A stretch of DNA of 64,000 nt, from assembly GCF_010726245.1 (NCBI RefSeq), contig NZ_AP022561.1, positions 2,976,001-3,040,000 on the forward strand, in the 5' to 3' direction. Shown here piece by piece: positions 8,012 through 17,444 of this stretch. Position 1 is the stretch's first letter, and the number at the start of each line of letters is the position of its first letter. The position numbers and the translations under genes were made by a program. The notes under the pieces are model-generated. The model made no database searches and was not told the DNA's origin. It worked only from the letters and a program-made list of their open reading frames with translations. The DNA comes from Mycolicibacterium aichiense. GTDB lineage: Bacteria > Actinomycetota > Actinomycetes > Mycobacteriales > Mycobacteriaceae.

Positions 8012-10348
8012 TCATCGCTCCTGGGTTTCGGCGGCCGCGGCGAACAACACGCCGTCGGCGATCAGCTGGTCGATCTCGTCGGCCGTCATGTTCAGCACGT
8101 CGCGACAGATCTGGCGGGTGTCTGCCCCGGGCAGCGGCGCGGGGCGCTGGGGCGCGGGCGGGATGTGACGGTAGGGCGCCGGACCGGCCTCGGTCGGCAG
8201 CGGATGCTCGAGCAGCGGATGGACCATGTCGCTGAACACTTTTCGCAAGCTCAGCTGCGGGTCGTCGGCCAGGTCGCCGACCCGGTTCATCGGGCCGGCG
8301 GGCACCCCGGCGGCCTGCATCGCCTCGGCAACCTGCAGCGGCGAGCGTTCCCTGGTCCACTCGGCCAGTTCCGTGTCACCGACGACGGCGGCCACCGCCT
8401 CGCGATCGGCATCGGACCGAATGGACAGCACGCACCATTCGTCATCCCCGGCGCACGCAAGTACCAGATGTTCGGTGGGGTCCGGCTCGATGTCCCCGGC
8501 TCCGGCCGCGGCGGCGGCCAGCGTGACGTAAAGGGTGTCGAGTTGGTTGATCGCGGCTTCGGCCTGCGACACGTGTGTCCGCGCACCGACGCCGTCGCGC
8601 TCGCGGCGGATCAGGCCGGCCAGCGCCCCGATCGCGCTGATCCGCCCCACCACATGGTCGGGGAAGATCGTCGTAGCGTCGTAGAACGCATGCCGCGCAG
8701 TAGGCGCCGGCGGCTCCTGCGACGTCCAGAGCCGCGTCACGCCGATCGTCGCGCGCACCAGCGGGCCGTACCCCAGACGCTTGCTCCACGGCCCGGTGTC
8801 ACCGAACGCGCTGCTTTCCGCCAGTATCAGGCCGGGATTGAGCTCCCGCAGTCGCTCGGAGGAAAAGCCAAGGGCGGCCAGCGTTCCCGGCTTGAAGTTG
8901 GCGAACACCGCGTCGGAGGCGGCCACCAGCCTGCCGAACACCTCGGAACCGGCGGGGCTGCGTAGTTCCAGACCCAGACCGAGCTGGTTGCGATGGGCGC
9001 GGGCGAACGACTCGCTGATCTGCTGATCGGGACGCTTCTGGCGCAAGCCATCGGGGTAGCCGGCACTCTCGATTTTGATCACCTCGGCGCCGAGGTCGCC
9101 GAACAGCCGACTGAGTTCGCCGCCGGCGACGATCACACCGAGATCCAGCACGCGCACCCCGGCCAGCGGCCGGCACCCCACCGGCTGGGTGGCGTCCGGT
9201 GCGAATTGCGCTGACGCCCAATGGGTGTCGCTGCCGTCGAGGCCGGGTGCCGGTGCGCGGTACCCAGCGTGGCTCCCGTCGACCACCCAGTAGCCGGCAG
9301 GCACCCGAGCCGTCACGCCCGGCGCCAGTTCGACGTCGAGCAGCGCGCCGACCTCGGTGAGATGCTCGGACTCCAGCGCCTGCGACGGAGTCAGCACCGC
9401 GGCGATCGGCACGCCGTGCGCCTGACCCTCGGCAACCAGCTGAGCCATCGTTTTATCGGCGAACAGCGCGGCCATCAACTGACCGAGCTCACCGAAGGCT
9501 TTGGTGCGGGCGGCAATCGAGTCGAAGATCGGGTCCTGGAACTGTTCCGGCTCCCCCAGCCACGCCCGCATGCCGCGCCACTGCCGGGGCGCCAGCACAC
9601 AGATCCGCACATAACCGTCGCGGCACGCGAAGATCGGGTACGAATCCTGATTTCGCGGCCTGCCACGCCACCGTTCGGCCGCATTGCGGGCCGTCGCGGC
9701 CTGACCCTGCGTCCCGAACGGCGGGTCCAATGTCAGCACCACCGCGTCGAACCGCGAGAAGTCGATGTAATCGCCTGTCCCACAGCGCAACCGGTTGAAG
9801 TACGCCACCAGGACCGCCCACGCCGCCTGCACGGCCGCGGTGGTCGAGGCGATACCGTCCGGGGGCAGCACCGGCGTACCCGTCATCGGTCCCGACCGGG
9901 ACAGCGCGGTGGACATCGCGTAGAGCACCGCGTCACTGGCCCGCCACGACGCCCGTGGCCCCTCGGTGCCGAAGTCGGTGACCGTCATCGCGACCAGCTG
10001 CGGGAACTGGTCGGCAAGCTCGGCGCAGGAGGTGCCGAAAGCCGCCACCGATCCGGGAGTGCCGCTGTCGACCAGGATGTCGGCCTTGCCGGCCAGCTCG
10101 ACGAACCGGTGCCGGTCGGCGTCGGCGGCGGGATCGAGCACCAGGCTGCGTTTGTTCGCGTTGTGCAATGCGAACGGGATACTGACGCCGTCGAGGGTGG
10201 GCAGCGCCCGGCGGGCGGGGCTACCGCCCGGCGCCTCGACCTTGATGACATCGGCGCCGAGGTCGGCCAGCAACCGGGTGACCGGGTCGCCGGTCTGGTC
10301 GCACAGGTCCAGCACTCGCACGCCGGCGAGCAGCGCAGGAGCGGTCAC
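8012..10348 (-). CDS. Tandem-domain CaiB/BaiF family (class III) CoA transferase, Rv1866-like
   Basis: I selected the GTG at 10348 (VTAPALLAGVRVLDLCD), giving 778 residues, the length I recall for Rv1866. Longer in-frame starts run towards the divergent phosphoketolase. Two full CaiB/BaiF modules are visible. Each opens with GVRVLDL and a DLGADVIKVE/DLGAEVIKIE motif, at about residues 7 and 390. Family members move CoA between carboxylic acids. A duplicated single chain suggests an intramolecular version of the usual interlocked dimer. It is the promoter-proximal gene of a pair with the aldehyde dehydrogenase, and divergent from the phosphoketolase. Confidence 0.87.
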   Translation of the reverse strand: MTAPALLAGVRVLDLCDQTGDPVTRLLADLGADVIKVEAPGGSPARRALPTLDGVSIPFALHNANKRSLVLDPAADADRHRFVELAGKADILVDSGTPGSVAAFGTSCAELADQFPQLVAMTVTDFGTEGPRASWRASDAVLYAMSTALSRSGPMTGTPVLPPDGIASTTAAVQAAWAVLVAYFNRLRCGTGDYIDFSRFDAVVLTLDPPFGTQGQAATARNAAERWRGRPRNQDSYPIFACRDGYVRICVLAPRQWRGMRAWLGEPEQFQDPIFDSIAARTKAFGELGQLMAALFADKTMAQLVAEGQAHGVPIAAVLTPSQALESEHLTEVGALLDVELAPGVTARVPAGYWVVDGSHAGYRAPAPGLDGSDTHWASAQFAPDATQPVGCRPLAGVRVLDLGVIVAGGELSRLFGDLGAEVIKIESAGYPDGLRQKRPDQQISESFARAHRNQLGLGLELRSPAGSEVFGRLVAASDAVFANFKPGTLAALGFSSERLRELNPGLILAESSAFGDTGPWSKRLGYGPLVRATIGVTRLWTSQEPPAPTARHAFYDATTIFPDHVVGRISAIGALAGLIRRERDGVGARTHVSQAEAAINQLDTLYVTLAAAAAGAGDIEPDPTEHLVLACAGDDEWCVLSIRSDADREAVAAVVGDTELAEWTRERSPLQVAEAMQAAGVPAGPMNRVGDLADDPQLSLRKVFSDMVHPLLEHPLPTEAGPAPYRHIPPAPQRPAPLPGADTRQICRDVLNMTADEIDQLIADGVLFAAAAETQER

Positions 10349-10442
10349 GAGTCCATCGCCAAGCCGAGCACGTCGGACAGCGTAGTAGTGAACAATCGGT
10401 GCCCCGGCAGCGCGGTCGCCGCGATCAGGGTTTGATGGACTC

Positions 10443-12869
10443 ATGGACTCGATAAGCGAAGAGACCATTGACCAACTCGACGGCTGGTGGCGGGCAGCCA
10501 ATTATCTCTCGGTCGGACAGATCTACCTGTTGGACAATCCGCTGCTGCGCACTCCGCTCAGCCGCGAGGACGTCAAACCCCGGTTGCTCGGCCACTGGGG
10601 CACCACGCCGGGGTTGAACTTCCTCTACGCCCACCTCAACCGCACCATCAAGGCGCGCGAGCAGTCGACGGTGTACGTCAGCGGACCCGGTCACGGCGGC
10701 CCCGGCCTGGTGGCCAACGCCTACCTGGACGGCACCTACACCGAGACCTACCCCGACATCACCCGGGACGCCGAGGGCCTGCGGCGGTTGTTCCGCCAGT
10801 TCTCCTTCCCCGGTGGCATCCCCTCCCACGTCGCCCCGGAGACCCCCGGGTCGATCCACGAGGGCGGCGAGCTCGGCTACGCGCTGTCGCACGCCTACGG
10901 GGCAGCCTTCGACAATCCGGACCTGCTGGTGGTCGCGGTGGTCGGCGACGGCGAGGCCGAGACCGGTGCGCTGGCCACCAGCTGGCATTCCAACAAGTTC
11001 GTCAACACCGCCCGCGACGGGGTGGTACTGCCGATCCTGCACCTCAACGGATACAAGATCGCCAACCCCACGGTGTTGGCACGCATCCCGGACGACGAAT
11101 TGCGCAGCCTCATGGTCGGATTCGGCCACGAGCCCTACTTCTTCGAGGTGACCGAGGACGCGGCGGCCGATCACGCCGACGCGCATCGCCGGTTCGCCAC
11201 CCTGCTCGACCAGGTGCTGGACCGGATCGCCGAGATCAAGGCCTCGCCCTCCGACGACCGGCCGGCGTGGCCGATGATCGTGTTCCGCACCCCCAAGGGA
11301 TGGACCGGCCCGGCCTACATCGACGGCAAGAAGACCACCGGATCGTGGCGTGCGCACCAGGTCCCGCTGGCCAGCGCCCGGGACACCCCTGAGCACCTGC
11401 AGGTGCTGGCCGATTGGCTGGCGTCCTACCGTGCCGAGGAACTCTTCGACGCCGACGGCACGCTGGACCCGAACATCGCCGCGCTGGCGCCGGAAGGTCA
11501 GCTGCGGATGAGCGACAACCCGCACACCAACGGCGGATTGTTGCTCAAAGACCTTCGGCTGCCCGACTTTCGGACGTTCGGGGTGGATGTGCCCGCACCG
11601 GGTGCCACGGTCGCCGAGGCCACCCGGGTGCTCGGCCAGTGGCTGACCGAGGTGATCCGGCTCAACCCGGACAACTTCCGGATCTTCGGGCCCGACGAAA
11701 CCGCGTCCAATCGGCTGCAGGCGGTCTTCGACGTGACCGACAAGCAGTGGAGTGCCGAGCTGCTCGGACCCGAGGTCGACGAACATCTGGCCCGGGCGGG
11801 GCGCGTGATGGAGATGCTGTCGGAGCATCAATGCCAGGGCTGGCTGGAGGGTTACCTGCTGACCGGCAGGCACGGGCTGTTCAACTGCTACGAGGCGTTC
11901 ATCCACATCATCGACTCGATGTTCAATCAGCACGCCAAATGGCTGAAGGTGACCAACCACATCCCGTGGCGCCGGCCGATCGCCAGCCTCAATTACCTTC
12001 TGTCCAGCCATGTTTGGCGCCAAGACCACAACGGCTTCAGCCATCAGGACCCGGGCTTCATCGACCACGTCGTCAACAAGCGGGCCGAAGTGGTGCGGGT
12101 GTACCTGCCGCCGGATGCCAACACCCTGCTGTCCACCTACGACCACTGCCTGCGCTCGCGCCAGTACGTCAACGTCGTCGTCGCAGGAAAGCAGCCGCAC
12201 CCCAACTTCCTCACCATGGAGGAGGCGATCGCGCACTGCACTCGCGGCCTGGGCATCTGGGAGTGGGCCGGCAACGAGACGATCGGGGAAGATCCCGACG
12301 TGGTGATCGCGGCCGCCGGTGACGTCCCGACGCTGGAGGCGCTGGCCGCCGTCGACCTGCTGCGCCAGCACCTGCCGGAGCTGCGGGTCCGGTTCGTCAA
12401 CGTCGTCGACCTGATGCGGCTACAGGACGACACCGAGCATCCGCACGGACTGTCGAGCCGGGCGTTCGACGGCGTCTTCACCGCGGACAAGCCGGTGATC
12501 TTCGCCTATCACGGCTACCCCTGGCTGATCCATCGGCTGACCTACCGCCGTAGCAACGACAGCCGCATCCACGTTCGCGGGTACAAGGAAGAAGGCACCA
12601 CCACGACGCCGTTCGACATGGTGATGCTCAACGACCTGGACCGCTACCACCTCGTCATCGACGTCATCGACCGAGTGCCGCACCTGCAGTCGAGCTGCGC
12701 AACTCTGCGCCAGCAGATGGTCGACAAGCGGCTCGCCGCCCGCGAATACACCCGCACCCACGGCGACGACATCCCCGAGGTACGCGACTGGGTATGGCCG
12801 GATGCGCGCGGCGGCCAGATCACCGCGGCGGTCGACGCCACCGCCGCGACCGGCGGGGACAACGAGTAG
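10443..12869 (+). CDS. xfp: Xylulose-5-phosphate/fructose-6-phosphate phosphoketolase
   Basis: 808 residues, typical of the family. GPGHGGPG begins near residue 81, the thiamine-diphosphate motif [10 protein letters not shown] follows, and the signature [18 protein letters not shown] lies in the middle. The enzyme cleaves xylulose-5-P or fructose-6-P with phosphate to acetyl-phosphate plus glyceraldehyde-3-P or erythrose-4-P, giving a carbon-saving route to acetyl units. No acetate kinase or phosphotransacetylase gene is adjacent here. The 94-bp spacer to the divergent CoA transferase must hold both promoters. Confidence 0.95.
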   Translation: MDSISEETIDQLDGWWRAANYLSVGQIYLLDNPLLRTPLSREDVKPRLLGHWGTTPGLNFLYAHLNRTIKAREQSTVYVSGPGHGGPGLVANAYLDGTYTETYPDITRDAEGLRRLFRQFSFPGGIPSHVAPETPGSIHEGGELGYALSHAYGAAFDNPDLLVVAVVGDGEAETGALATSWHSNKFVNTARDGVVLPILHLNGYKIANPTVLARIPDDELRSLMVGFGHEPYFFEVTEDAAADHADAHRRFATLLDQVLDRIAEIKASPSDDRPAWPMIVFRTPKGWTGPAYIDGKKTTGSWRAHQVPLASARDTPEHLQVLADWLASYRAEELFDADGTLDPNIAALAPEGQLRMSDNPHTNGGLLLKDLRLPDFRTFGVDVPAPGATVAEATRVLGQWLTEVIRLNPDNFRIFGPDETASNRLQAVFDVTDKQWSAELLGPEVDEHLARAGRVMEMLSEHQCQGWLEGYLLTGRHGLFNCYEAFIHIIDSMFNQHAKWLKVTNHIPWRRPIASLNYLLSSHVWRQDHNGFSHQDPGFIDHVVNKRAEVVRVYLPPDANTLLSTYDHCLRSRQYVNVVVAGKQPHPNFLTMEEAIAHCTRGLGIWEWAGNETIGEDPDVVIAAAGDVPTLEALAAVDLLRQHLPELRVRFVNVVDLMRLQDDTEHPHGLSSRAFDGVFTADKPVIFAYHGYPWLIHRLTYRRSNDSRIHVRGYKEEGTTTTPFDMVMLNDLDRYHLVIDVIDRVPHLQSSCATLRQQMVDKRLAAREYTRTHGDDIPEVRDWVWPDARGGQITAAVDATAATGGDNE

Positions 12870-12914
12870 AACTTTGCTGGAGCACTGCTGAGCGCGGGTA
12901 CACTCGGGCGGGTT

Positions 12915-13679
12915 ATGTCCGAGCACAGCGCGGTGGCCGCGCCTCCCCATCCGCACGCGCTGCAGCTGGCCGCCCTGCATCACTTCCGCGTCTACGTCGA
13001 TATCGGCGTCGTCGTCGTCGTGCTCGCCATGAGTAACCTGCTCGCCCACTTCACCACGCCGTGGGCCAACATCGCTGTGGTGCCCGCCGCTGCCGCCGGC
13101 TTGCTGGTGCTGGTGCGCTCCCGCGGATTGGGCTGGGCCGAACTGGGATTGGGTCGCGAACACTGGAGGTCCGGCGCGCTCTACGCGCTGGGTGCGGTGC
13201 TGCTGGTGCTGACCGTGATCGCCGTCGGCGCGCTGCTCCCCTGGACCCGCCCGATGTTCCTGAACAATCACTACGCGACGCTGTCCGGCGCCCTGGTCGC
13301 CTCGATGATCATCATTCCGCTGCAGACCGTCATCCCCGAGGAGCTCGCCTTCCGTGGCGTGCTGCACGGCGCGCTGGACCGGGCCTGGGGCTTCCGGGGC
13401 GTGGCCGCAGCGGGGTCGTTGCTGTTCGGGTTGTGGCACGTCGCGAGTTCACTGGGCTTGACCAGCAGCAACGTCGGTTTCACGCGTTTGTTCGGGGGCG
13501 GGTTCCTGGGCATGCTCGCCGGGGTGGTCATGGCGGTCCTGGCCACCGGCGCGGCCGGATTCGTCTTCACCTGGCTACGGCGGCGCAGCGGCAGCCTGAT
13601 CGCGCCGATCGCATTGCACTGGTCGCTCAACGGCCTCGGCGCACTGGCCGCCGCGCTGGTGTGGCACCTGTCAACCTGA
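12915..13679 (+). CDS. CPBP-family intramembrane protease-like protein (Rv1863c-like)
   Basis: 254 residues with about seven hydrophobic segments. The three CPBP (Abi/Rce1-like) motifs are present: PEELAFRG with the paired glutamates and Arg, GLWHVASSLG, and HWSLNGLG. These form the proposed metal-dependent glutamyl protease centre in the membrane. In bacteria such proteins process membrane peptides or act in immunity and regulation; the target here is unknown. The stop overlaps the convergent CGNR gene by 9 nt. By position it corresponds to Rv1863c. Confidence 0.85.
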   Translation: MSEHSAVAAPPHPHALQLAALHHFRVYVDIGVVVVVLAMSNLLAHFTTPWANIAVVPAAAAGLLVLVRSRGLGWAELGLGREHWRSGALYALGAVLLVLTVIAVGALLPWTRPMFLNNHYATLSGALVASMIIIPLQTVIPEELAFRGVLHGALDRAWGFRGVAAAGSLLFGLWHVASSLGLTSSNVGFTRLFGGGFLGMLAGVVMAVLATGAAGFVFTWLRRRSGSLIAPIALHWSLNGLGALAAALVWHLST

Positions 13680-14249
13680 GGTTCGGCTGCGCCGCGCGCG
13701 AAACTCCCGGTTCTTGAGTTTGTTGCCGCAGGTGGCCATATCGCACCACGTACCGCCGTGGTTTCGGGAGCGGTCATAGAACGCCCACCGGCAGTTCGCG
13801 TTGCCGCACGCCTTCAGCTGCGCCCAGGTCCCGTCGCGCTGGGCCTCCGAGACGATCAGCAGCAGCGAGAGCAGCCGCCCCGGAAGGGAATCGGCGTCCG
13901 CGGCCACATCGAGCGCGCCGTCGGGACCCAGATGCACCCGCGCGGTGGCGCTGTCGGTGATCCGGCTCAGCGGGCGCAGTTCGTCGGCGGTCGGCGCGGG
14001 ACCGCCCGCGTTGTGCACCAGCAGTGCGCGCAGCGCCTCTCGCACCTCACGGATCTCGTCCAGCTCCTGCGGCGTGACAGTGCCATCTACCGGGAGCAGG
14101 CCATGGGATCGCAACCAGGGCTGCGCGTCGCCGGCGGCGGCCAGCCGGTCGGCGCCGGATTCCAGGTCGGCGGTGTTGACCAGCGCCTGGACCCGGGCGA
14201 GCGGCTCCGGCGCCGGCTTGCTCTCGGGGTCTGCCAGCCAGTCGGCCAT
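13671..14249 (-). CDS. CGNR zinc-finger / ABATE-domain regulator
   Basis: 192 residues. The N-terminal two thirds fit the ABATE (stress-induced regulator) domain. The C-terminus has the CGNR zinc finger: KACGNANCRWAFYD, then TWCDMATCGNKLKNR, with zinc ligands Cys148, Cys153, Cys169 and Cys174. The SRN and CGN...K..R positions are also conserved. CGNR proteins are putative DNA-binding regulators. The divergent spacer upstream holds four alternating TGACC/GGTCA half-sites, a plausible autoregulatory operator. Confidence 0.85.
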   Translation of the reverse strand: MADWLADPESKPAPEPLARVQALVNTADLESGADRLAAAGDAQPWLRSHGLLPVDGTVTPQELDEIREVREALRALLVHNAGGPAPTADELRPLSRITDSATARVHLGPDGALDVAADADSLPGRLLSLLLIVSEAQRDGTWAQLKACGNANCRWAFYDRSRNHGGTWCDMATCGNKLKNREFRARRSRTSG

Positions 14250-14270
14250 GCCGTCGAGTGTAGATACCGG

Positions 14271-14328
14271 TGACCATCAAAACAACTTGACTGGTCACGA
14301 ATGACCGGTGTAACGTTTTGGGTGGTCA
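14271..14328 (+). promoter_or_regulatory. Promoter with four alternating TGACC/GGTCA half-sites
   Basis: TTGACT (14287-14292) and TAACGT (14311-14316) with an 18-bp spacer form a SigA-like promoter for the plus-strand gene at 14372. TGACC at 14271 and 14302 and GGTCA at 14293 and 14324 alternate in orientation. The second and third copies fall inside the promoter spacer, so a bound protein would block polymerase. The divergent CGNR regulator is the obvious candidate binder (inference). Confidence 0.5.
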
Positions 14329-14371
14329 TTTAGAGTGAGGCAACGAGGCCTGCTCGGAACAGGAAACGCCC

Positions 14372-14875
14372 ATGGGGCTCAACCAATTTCACGACAACTT
14401 CGGCGAGATTAACACCCGGCTGACCGGGGGCCTCGACGCCCCCGCGCCGGCCGCGTCGGACCGGGACGCGACGGTCACCGCGCGGCTACGGGCCCGATTG
14501 TTCGCCGGCCGGCTCGACCGTGACGTCGATGACGGCATCGCGGCATTGCCCGGCAGCCCGCTGGCGGTCCACATGGCGCGACTGACCTCGATCGCCGAAC
14601 GCGAAGCGCTCGCCCGCAGTCTGCGCCAGGCCCTCGCCGACCTGCACCGCGACCGGCCGGCATTCTCCTCGCACATCCCGGTGCACCCGCAGCGGCTGGC
14701 GATCTGCCGCGACGTGGTCGACGACATCACCCTGCGGCTGCACGCCCCGCAACCCGTGCGGGCGCGCGGCATGGCCAGGCTGCGGATCCTGCTGTCCGAC
14801 GGAACCGGTCCGCTGTACCGCAGCGGGCGGGGCAGCCTGGCCGCCGGACTGCGCGGAGTGCTGGCCGCCCTCTAG
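14372..14875 (+). CDS. Conserved hypothetical protein, helical
   Basis: 167 residues, Arg- and Ala-rich, predicted mainly helical and soluble, without signal peptide or membrane segment. An AGGAAA ribosome-binding sequence lies 6 nt before the ATG. I recognise no family. Pro/Arg-rich stretches such as HIPVHPQRL and a Gly-rich tail are visible. It is divergent from the CGNR regulator and shares its operator-like spacer, so it may be that regulator's target. It ends 1 nt before the convergent adhA stop. Confidence 0.6.
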   Translation: MGLNQFHDNFGEINTRLTGGLDAPAPAASDRDATVTARLRARLFAGRLDRDVDDGIAALPGSPLAVHMARLTSIAEREALARSLRQALADLHRDRPAFSSHIPVHPQRLAICRDVVDDITLRLHAPQPVRARGMARLRILLSDGTGPLYRSGRGSLAAGLRGVLAAL

Positions 14876-14876
14876 G

Positions 14877-15881
14877 TCACGGCAGCAGGACCGCGGCCCC
14901 CGCGATCCGACCCTCGACCAGATCGGTCAGGGCCCGGTCGGCTTGTCCGAGCGGATATTCCGGTGTGGTGACCTCGATGCGATGGCGGCCCGCGAAGGCA
15001 AGGAACTCGCGGGCGTCTGCGCGGGTGTTCGACGAGACCGACCGGACCTGACGTTCCTGGAACAGGTGGCGCTGATAGTTCAGCGCCGGGATGTCGCTGA
15101 GGTGAATGCCCGCGATCGCCAGCGTCCCGCCGCGATCGAGCGCCTCGAGAGCAGGCAGCACCAGCTCGCCGACCGGGGCGAACATGATCGCCGCGTCCAG
15201 CGGGACCGGCGGCGGGTCGGCCGCACCCTGGGCGGACGCCGCCCCGAGGCTCAGCGCCAGCTCCTGCGCCTCGGTGCCACGCGTCATGACGTGCACCTCG
15301 GCGCCCTGCGCCAGCGCCACCTGCGCGGTGATGTGGGCGCTGCCGCCGAATCCGTAGAGCCCCAGCCGTCCCCCGGGCGGGAGTTCGGCCCGCAGCAGCG
15401 ACCGGTAGCCGATGATCCCGGCGCACAGCAGCGGGGCCAGCTCGCTGTCGGTGTAGCCCGCCGGCAGTCGGTGGGCGAAATCAGCAGGCACAGTGGCGAA
15501 GTCGGCATAGCCACCGTCGGCGTCCCACCCGGTGTAGCGCGAGTTCGGGCACAGGTTCTCCGCGCCGCGTCGGCAGTACTGGCACACCCCGCAGGTGTGG
15601 CGCAGCCACGCGATGCCGACCCGGTCGCCGATGACGAATTCCGCACCCACGTCGGATCCGACGGCGACCACCTCGCCGACCACCTCGTGCCCGGGTGTCA
15701 CGTGCGGGCGGTGCACAGCCAGGTCACCCTCGGTGACATGCAGGTCGGTGCGACAGACGCCGCAGGCCAGCACGGCCACCAACAGGTCGCCCGGCGCCGG
15801 CCGCGGGACGGGTGCGGCACTGTCCAGTTCCAGTGGATGAGTGCGCATCGGCCCGGGCCGGCGTACCCGCCAGGCGCGCAT
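14877..15881 (-). CDS. adhA: Zinc-dependent alcohol dehydrogenase AdhA
   Basis: 334 residues from ATG 15881, which overlaps the stop of the upstream GlsB-like gene as ATGA. This shows translational coupling and rules out the longer in-frame start. Catalytic zinc ligands: Cys43 ([10 protein letters not shown]) and His65-Glu66 (GHE). The structural-zinc set is Cys97, Cys100, Cys103 and Cys111. The Rossmann motif [10 protein letters not shown] follows. It is an MDR-family enzyme interconverting alcohols and aldehydes with NAD(P). The order apa - small membrane protein - adhA matches Rv1860-Rv1862. Confidence 0.88.
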   Translation of the reverse strand: MRAWRVRRPGPMRTHPLELDSAAPVPRPAPGDLLVAVLACGVCRTDLHVTEGDLAVHRPHVTPGHEVVGEVVAVGSDVGAEFVIGDRVGIAWLRHTCGVCQYCRRGAENLCPNSRYTGWDADGGYADFATVPADFAHRLPAGYTDSELAPLLCAGIIGYRSLLRAELPPGGRLGLYGFGGSAHITAQVALAQGAEVHVMTRGTEAQELALSLGAASAQGAADPPPVPLDAAIMFAPVGELVLPALEALDRGGTLAIAGIHLSDIPALNYQRHLFQERQVRSVSSNTRADAREFLAFAGRHRIEVTTPEYPLGQADRALTDLVEGRIAGAAVLLP

Positions 15882-16180
15882 CAGGTCTTGCGGACCATAC
15901 CGACGATCCACAGCAGGATGACCGAGCCAAGGACCGCGGTGAACAGGGTGAACCACCATCCGCCCGCGGCGGTGTCCAGGAAGAAGCTCAGCAGGAACCC
16001 GCCGACGAGCGCGCCCACGATCCCGATGACGATGTTCATCAGGATTCCCGAGCCGCCGCCTTTGACGATCTTGCCGGCGATCCAGCCCGCCAGCGCGCCG
16101 ATGATGATGTAGCCGATCCAGCCGACGCTGGTCAGCGTCGTCGAACGGGCGAGGAATTCAGTCGCTGCAACCATGTCCAT
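15881..16180 (-). CDS. GlsB/YeaQ/YmgE-family small membrane protein (Rv1861-like)
   Basis: 99 residues with three hydrophobic helices. The Gly-rich core is typical: [18 protein letters not shown], then [19 protein letters not shown]. The family is called transglycosylase-associated or stress-response membrane protein; molecular role unproven. A strong GGAGGAG ribosome-binding site precedes ATG 16180. Its stop overlaps the adhA start, so the two proteins are made together, which suggests a membrane function linked to the dehydrogenase or simply operon economy. Confidence 0.85.
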   Translation of the reverse strand: MDMVAATEFLARSTTLTSVGWIGYIIIGALAGWIAGKIVKGGGSGILMNIVIGIVGALVGGFLLSFFLDTAAGGWWFTLFTAVLGSVILLWIVGMVRKT

Positions 16181-16281
16181 GACGGTCTCCTCCGGATCGC
16201 TGGCCAGCGTGAATGCCGGCCGCTATCCCTTGGTATACGCCTGGCAGGTAACGATTGGCCGCATCAAACGGCCACGATCAC

Positions 16282-17325
16282 CTACTGGCCGGGGGTCATC
16301 CCGGGCACCGGCGTCTCCACCGGGACGGGAACACCGAGCGGGATGCGCCCACCCGCGGCGGGTGGCGGCGCGTTCGGATCGGCCACCGGCGCGTTGGGAT
16401 CTGCCGCCGGCGGAGGCGGCGCCGTGTACGGGCGGATCGACTCGGCGAGCGCCTTGGCGGCGGCCGGATCGATCGGATCCTTGGCGGTGCCCAGCCACAC
16501 CACGAACCAACGCTGATTGCGCTGGTCGCGCGGCGCGTTCGGGACGGAGGTGCCGACCACACCGGCCCAGATCTGGCCGTTGGGCTTGGTGGTGTCGGTG
16601 AACTTCACCTCGTAGGACGAGAAGTAGCCCGGCATATCACCGGCCTGCAGCGCGCCGCTCTGCTGGTTGAGCCGGACGCCGGGGAACGGCATGAAGAATT
16701 CGCCCATGTCCGATGCGAGCCGGATCGCGGCCTTGCTGTTGTCCTGCTCGGCGCCGGCGAACAGCTTCAGGTCCAGCCTGCCGAGGATGACGCTGGTGTC
16801 ATTGGCGGTCGGTGCGGGCTGCCCGTTCTCCGCCGGTGCGGTGGTCTTGCTCAGCAGCGCCTGGCCGTAGTTGAGCCGCGACGCGTCCGACACCACCCAG
16901 CCGGCGGGAAGCAGGTAGCTGAAACCACCCGATGCGTTCGGGACCCGACCCGGCTCGAGCGGCGCGGGCGGCGGCGGGGCGTTCGGATCGGCCGGAGGCG
17001 GCGGCGGTGCATTGGGGTCCGCGGGCGGCGGCGGCGGGGCGTTCGGATCGGCCGGAGGCGGCGGCGGTGCATTGGGGTCCGCGGGCGGCGGCGGCGGGGC
17101 GTTGGGATCCGCAGGCGGCGGTGCGACCGGGGCATTGGGATCGGTGGCCGGCGGCGTCGCCGGCGGGACGGCGGGTGCCGCCGTGGTGGGTGTCGGCGTC
17201 GAGGGATCCGCGACGGCGGTCGACGACGGCAGGGCGATCGTGACGGCGGTGGCGGCGGTCACCGCGGTGACCGCGAACGCCGTCCACAGGCCTGGCCGTC
17301 GCGAAATCGAGTCCGGCTGCGTCAT
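16282..17325 (-). CDS. apa: Apa, alanine/proline-rich secreted glycoprotein antigen
   Basis: 347 residues. A signal peptide (hydrophobic ~14-36) ends at AVA with predicted cleavage after residue 39. The mature protein starts DPSTPTP, as the M. tuberculosis protein starts DP. A Pro-rich region with tandem [10 protein letters not shown] decapeptides covers ~60-115. The conserved globular domain follows ([43 protein letters not shown]), then a second Pro-rich tail. Apa is secreted, O-mannosylated in M. tuberculosis, and binds fibronectin and host lectins. Thr-rich stretches near the new N-terminus are candidate mannosylation sites. Lies between modC and the GlsB-like gene. Confidence 0.93.
   Translation of the reverse strand: MTQPDSISRRPGLWTAFAVTAVTAATAVTIALPSSTAVADPSTPTPTTAAPAVPPATPPATDPNAPVAPPPADPNAPPPPPADPNAPPPPPADPNAPPPPPADPNAPPPPPADPNAPPPPAPLEPGRVPNASGGFSYLLPAGWVVSDASRLNYGQALLSKTTAPAENGQPAPTANDTSVILGRLDLKLFAGAEQDNSKAAIRLASDMGEFFMPFPGVRLNQQSGALQAGDMPGYFSSYEVKFTDTTKPNGQIWAGVVGTSVPNAPRDQRNQRWFVVWLGTAKDPIDPAAAKALAESIRPYTAPPPPAADPNAPVADPNAPPPAAGGRIPLGVPVPVETPVPGMTPGQ
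16981..17100 (-). repeat. Perfect 60-bp tandem duplication inside apa
   Basis: Bases 16981-17040 and 17041-17100 are identical. Each unit encodes two [10 protein letters not shown] decapeptides, so the protein carries four in a row. Complete identity, including synonymous positions, indicates a very recent slippage or unequal-crossover event. Confidence 0.95.
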
Positions 17326-17444
17326 GGCGATGAACCTACCGTGTTACGGCCGTGACGCAAGTGTGGCCTGCTCACGATGTGACGCCCTGTAACGCTGTTG
17401 CGAGCTTACAAAATCGGCCGATCACGCAGGTCGCCGACGCGTCG

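Noticed and set aside
10425..12371. Minus-strand open frame of 648 codons opposite xfp
   Set aside because: Shadow frame; the plus-strand phosphoketolase is complete and canonical.
16981..17100. CRISPR-like or mobile repeat at apa
   Set aside because: The repeat is directly adjacent, in frame and encodes the Apa Pro-rich decapeptides; there are no spacers.
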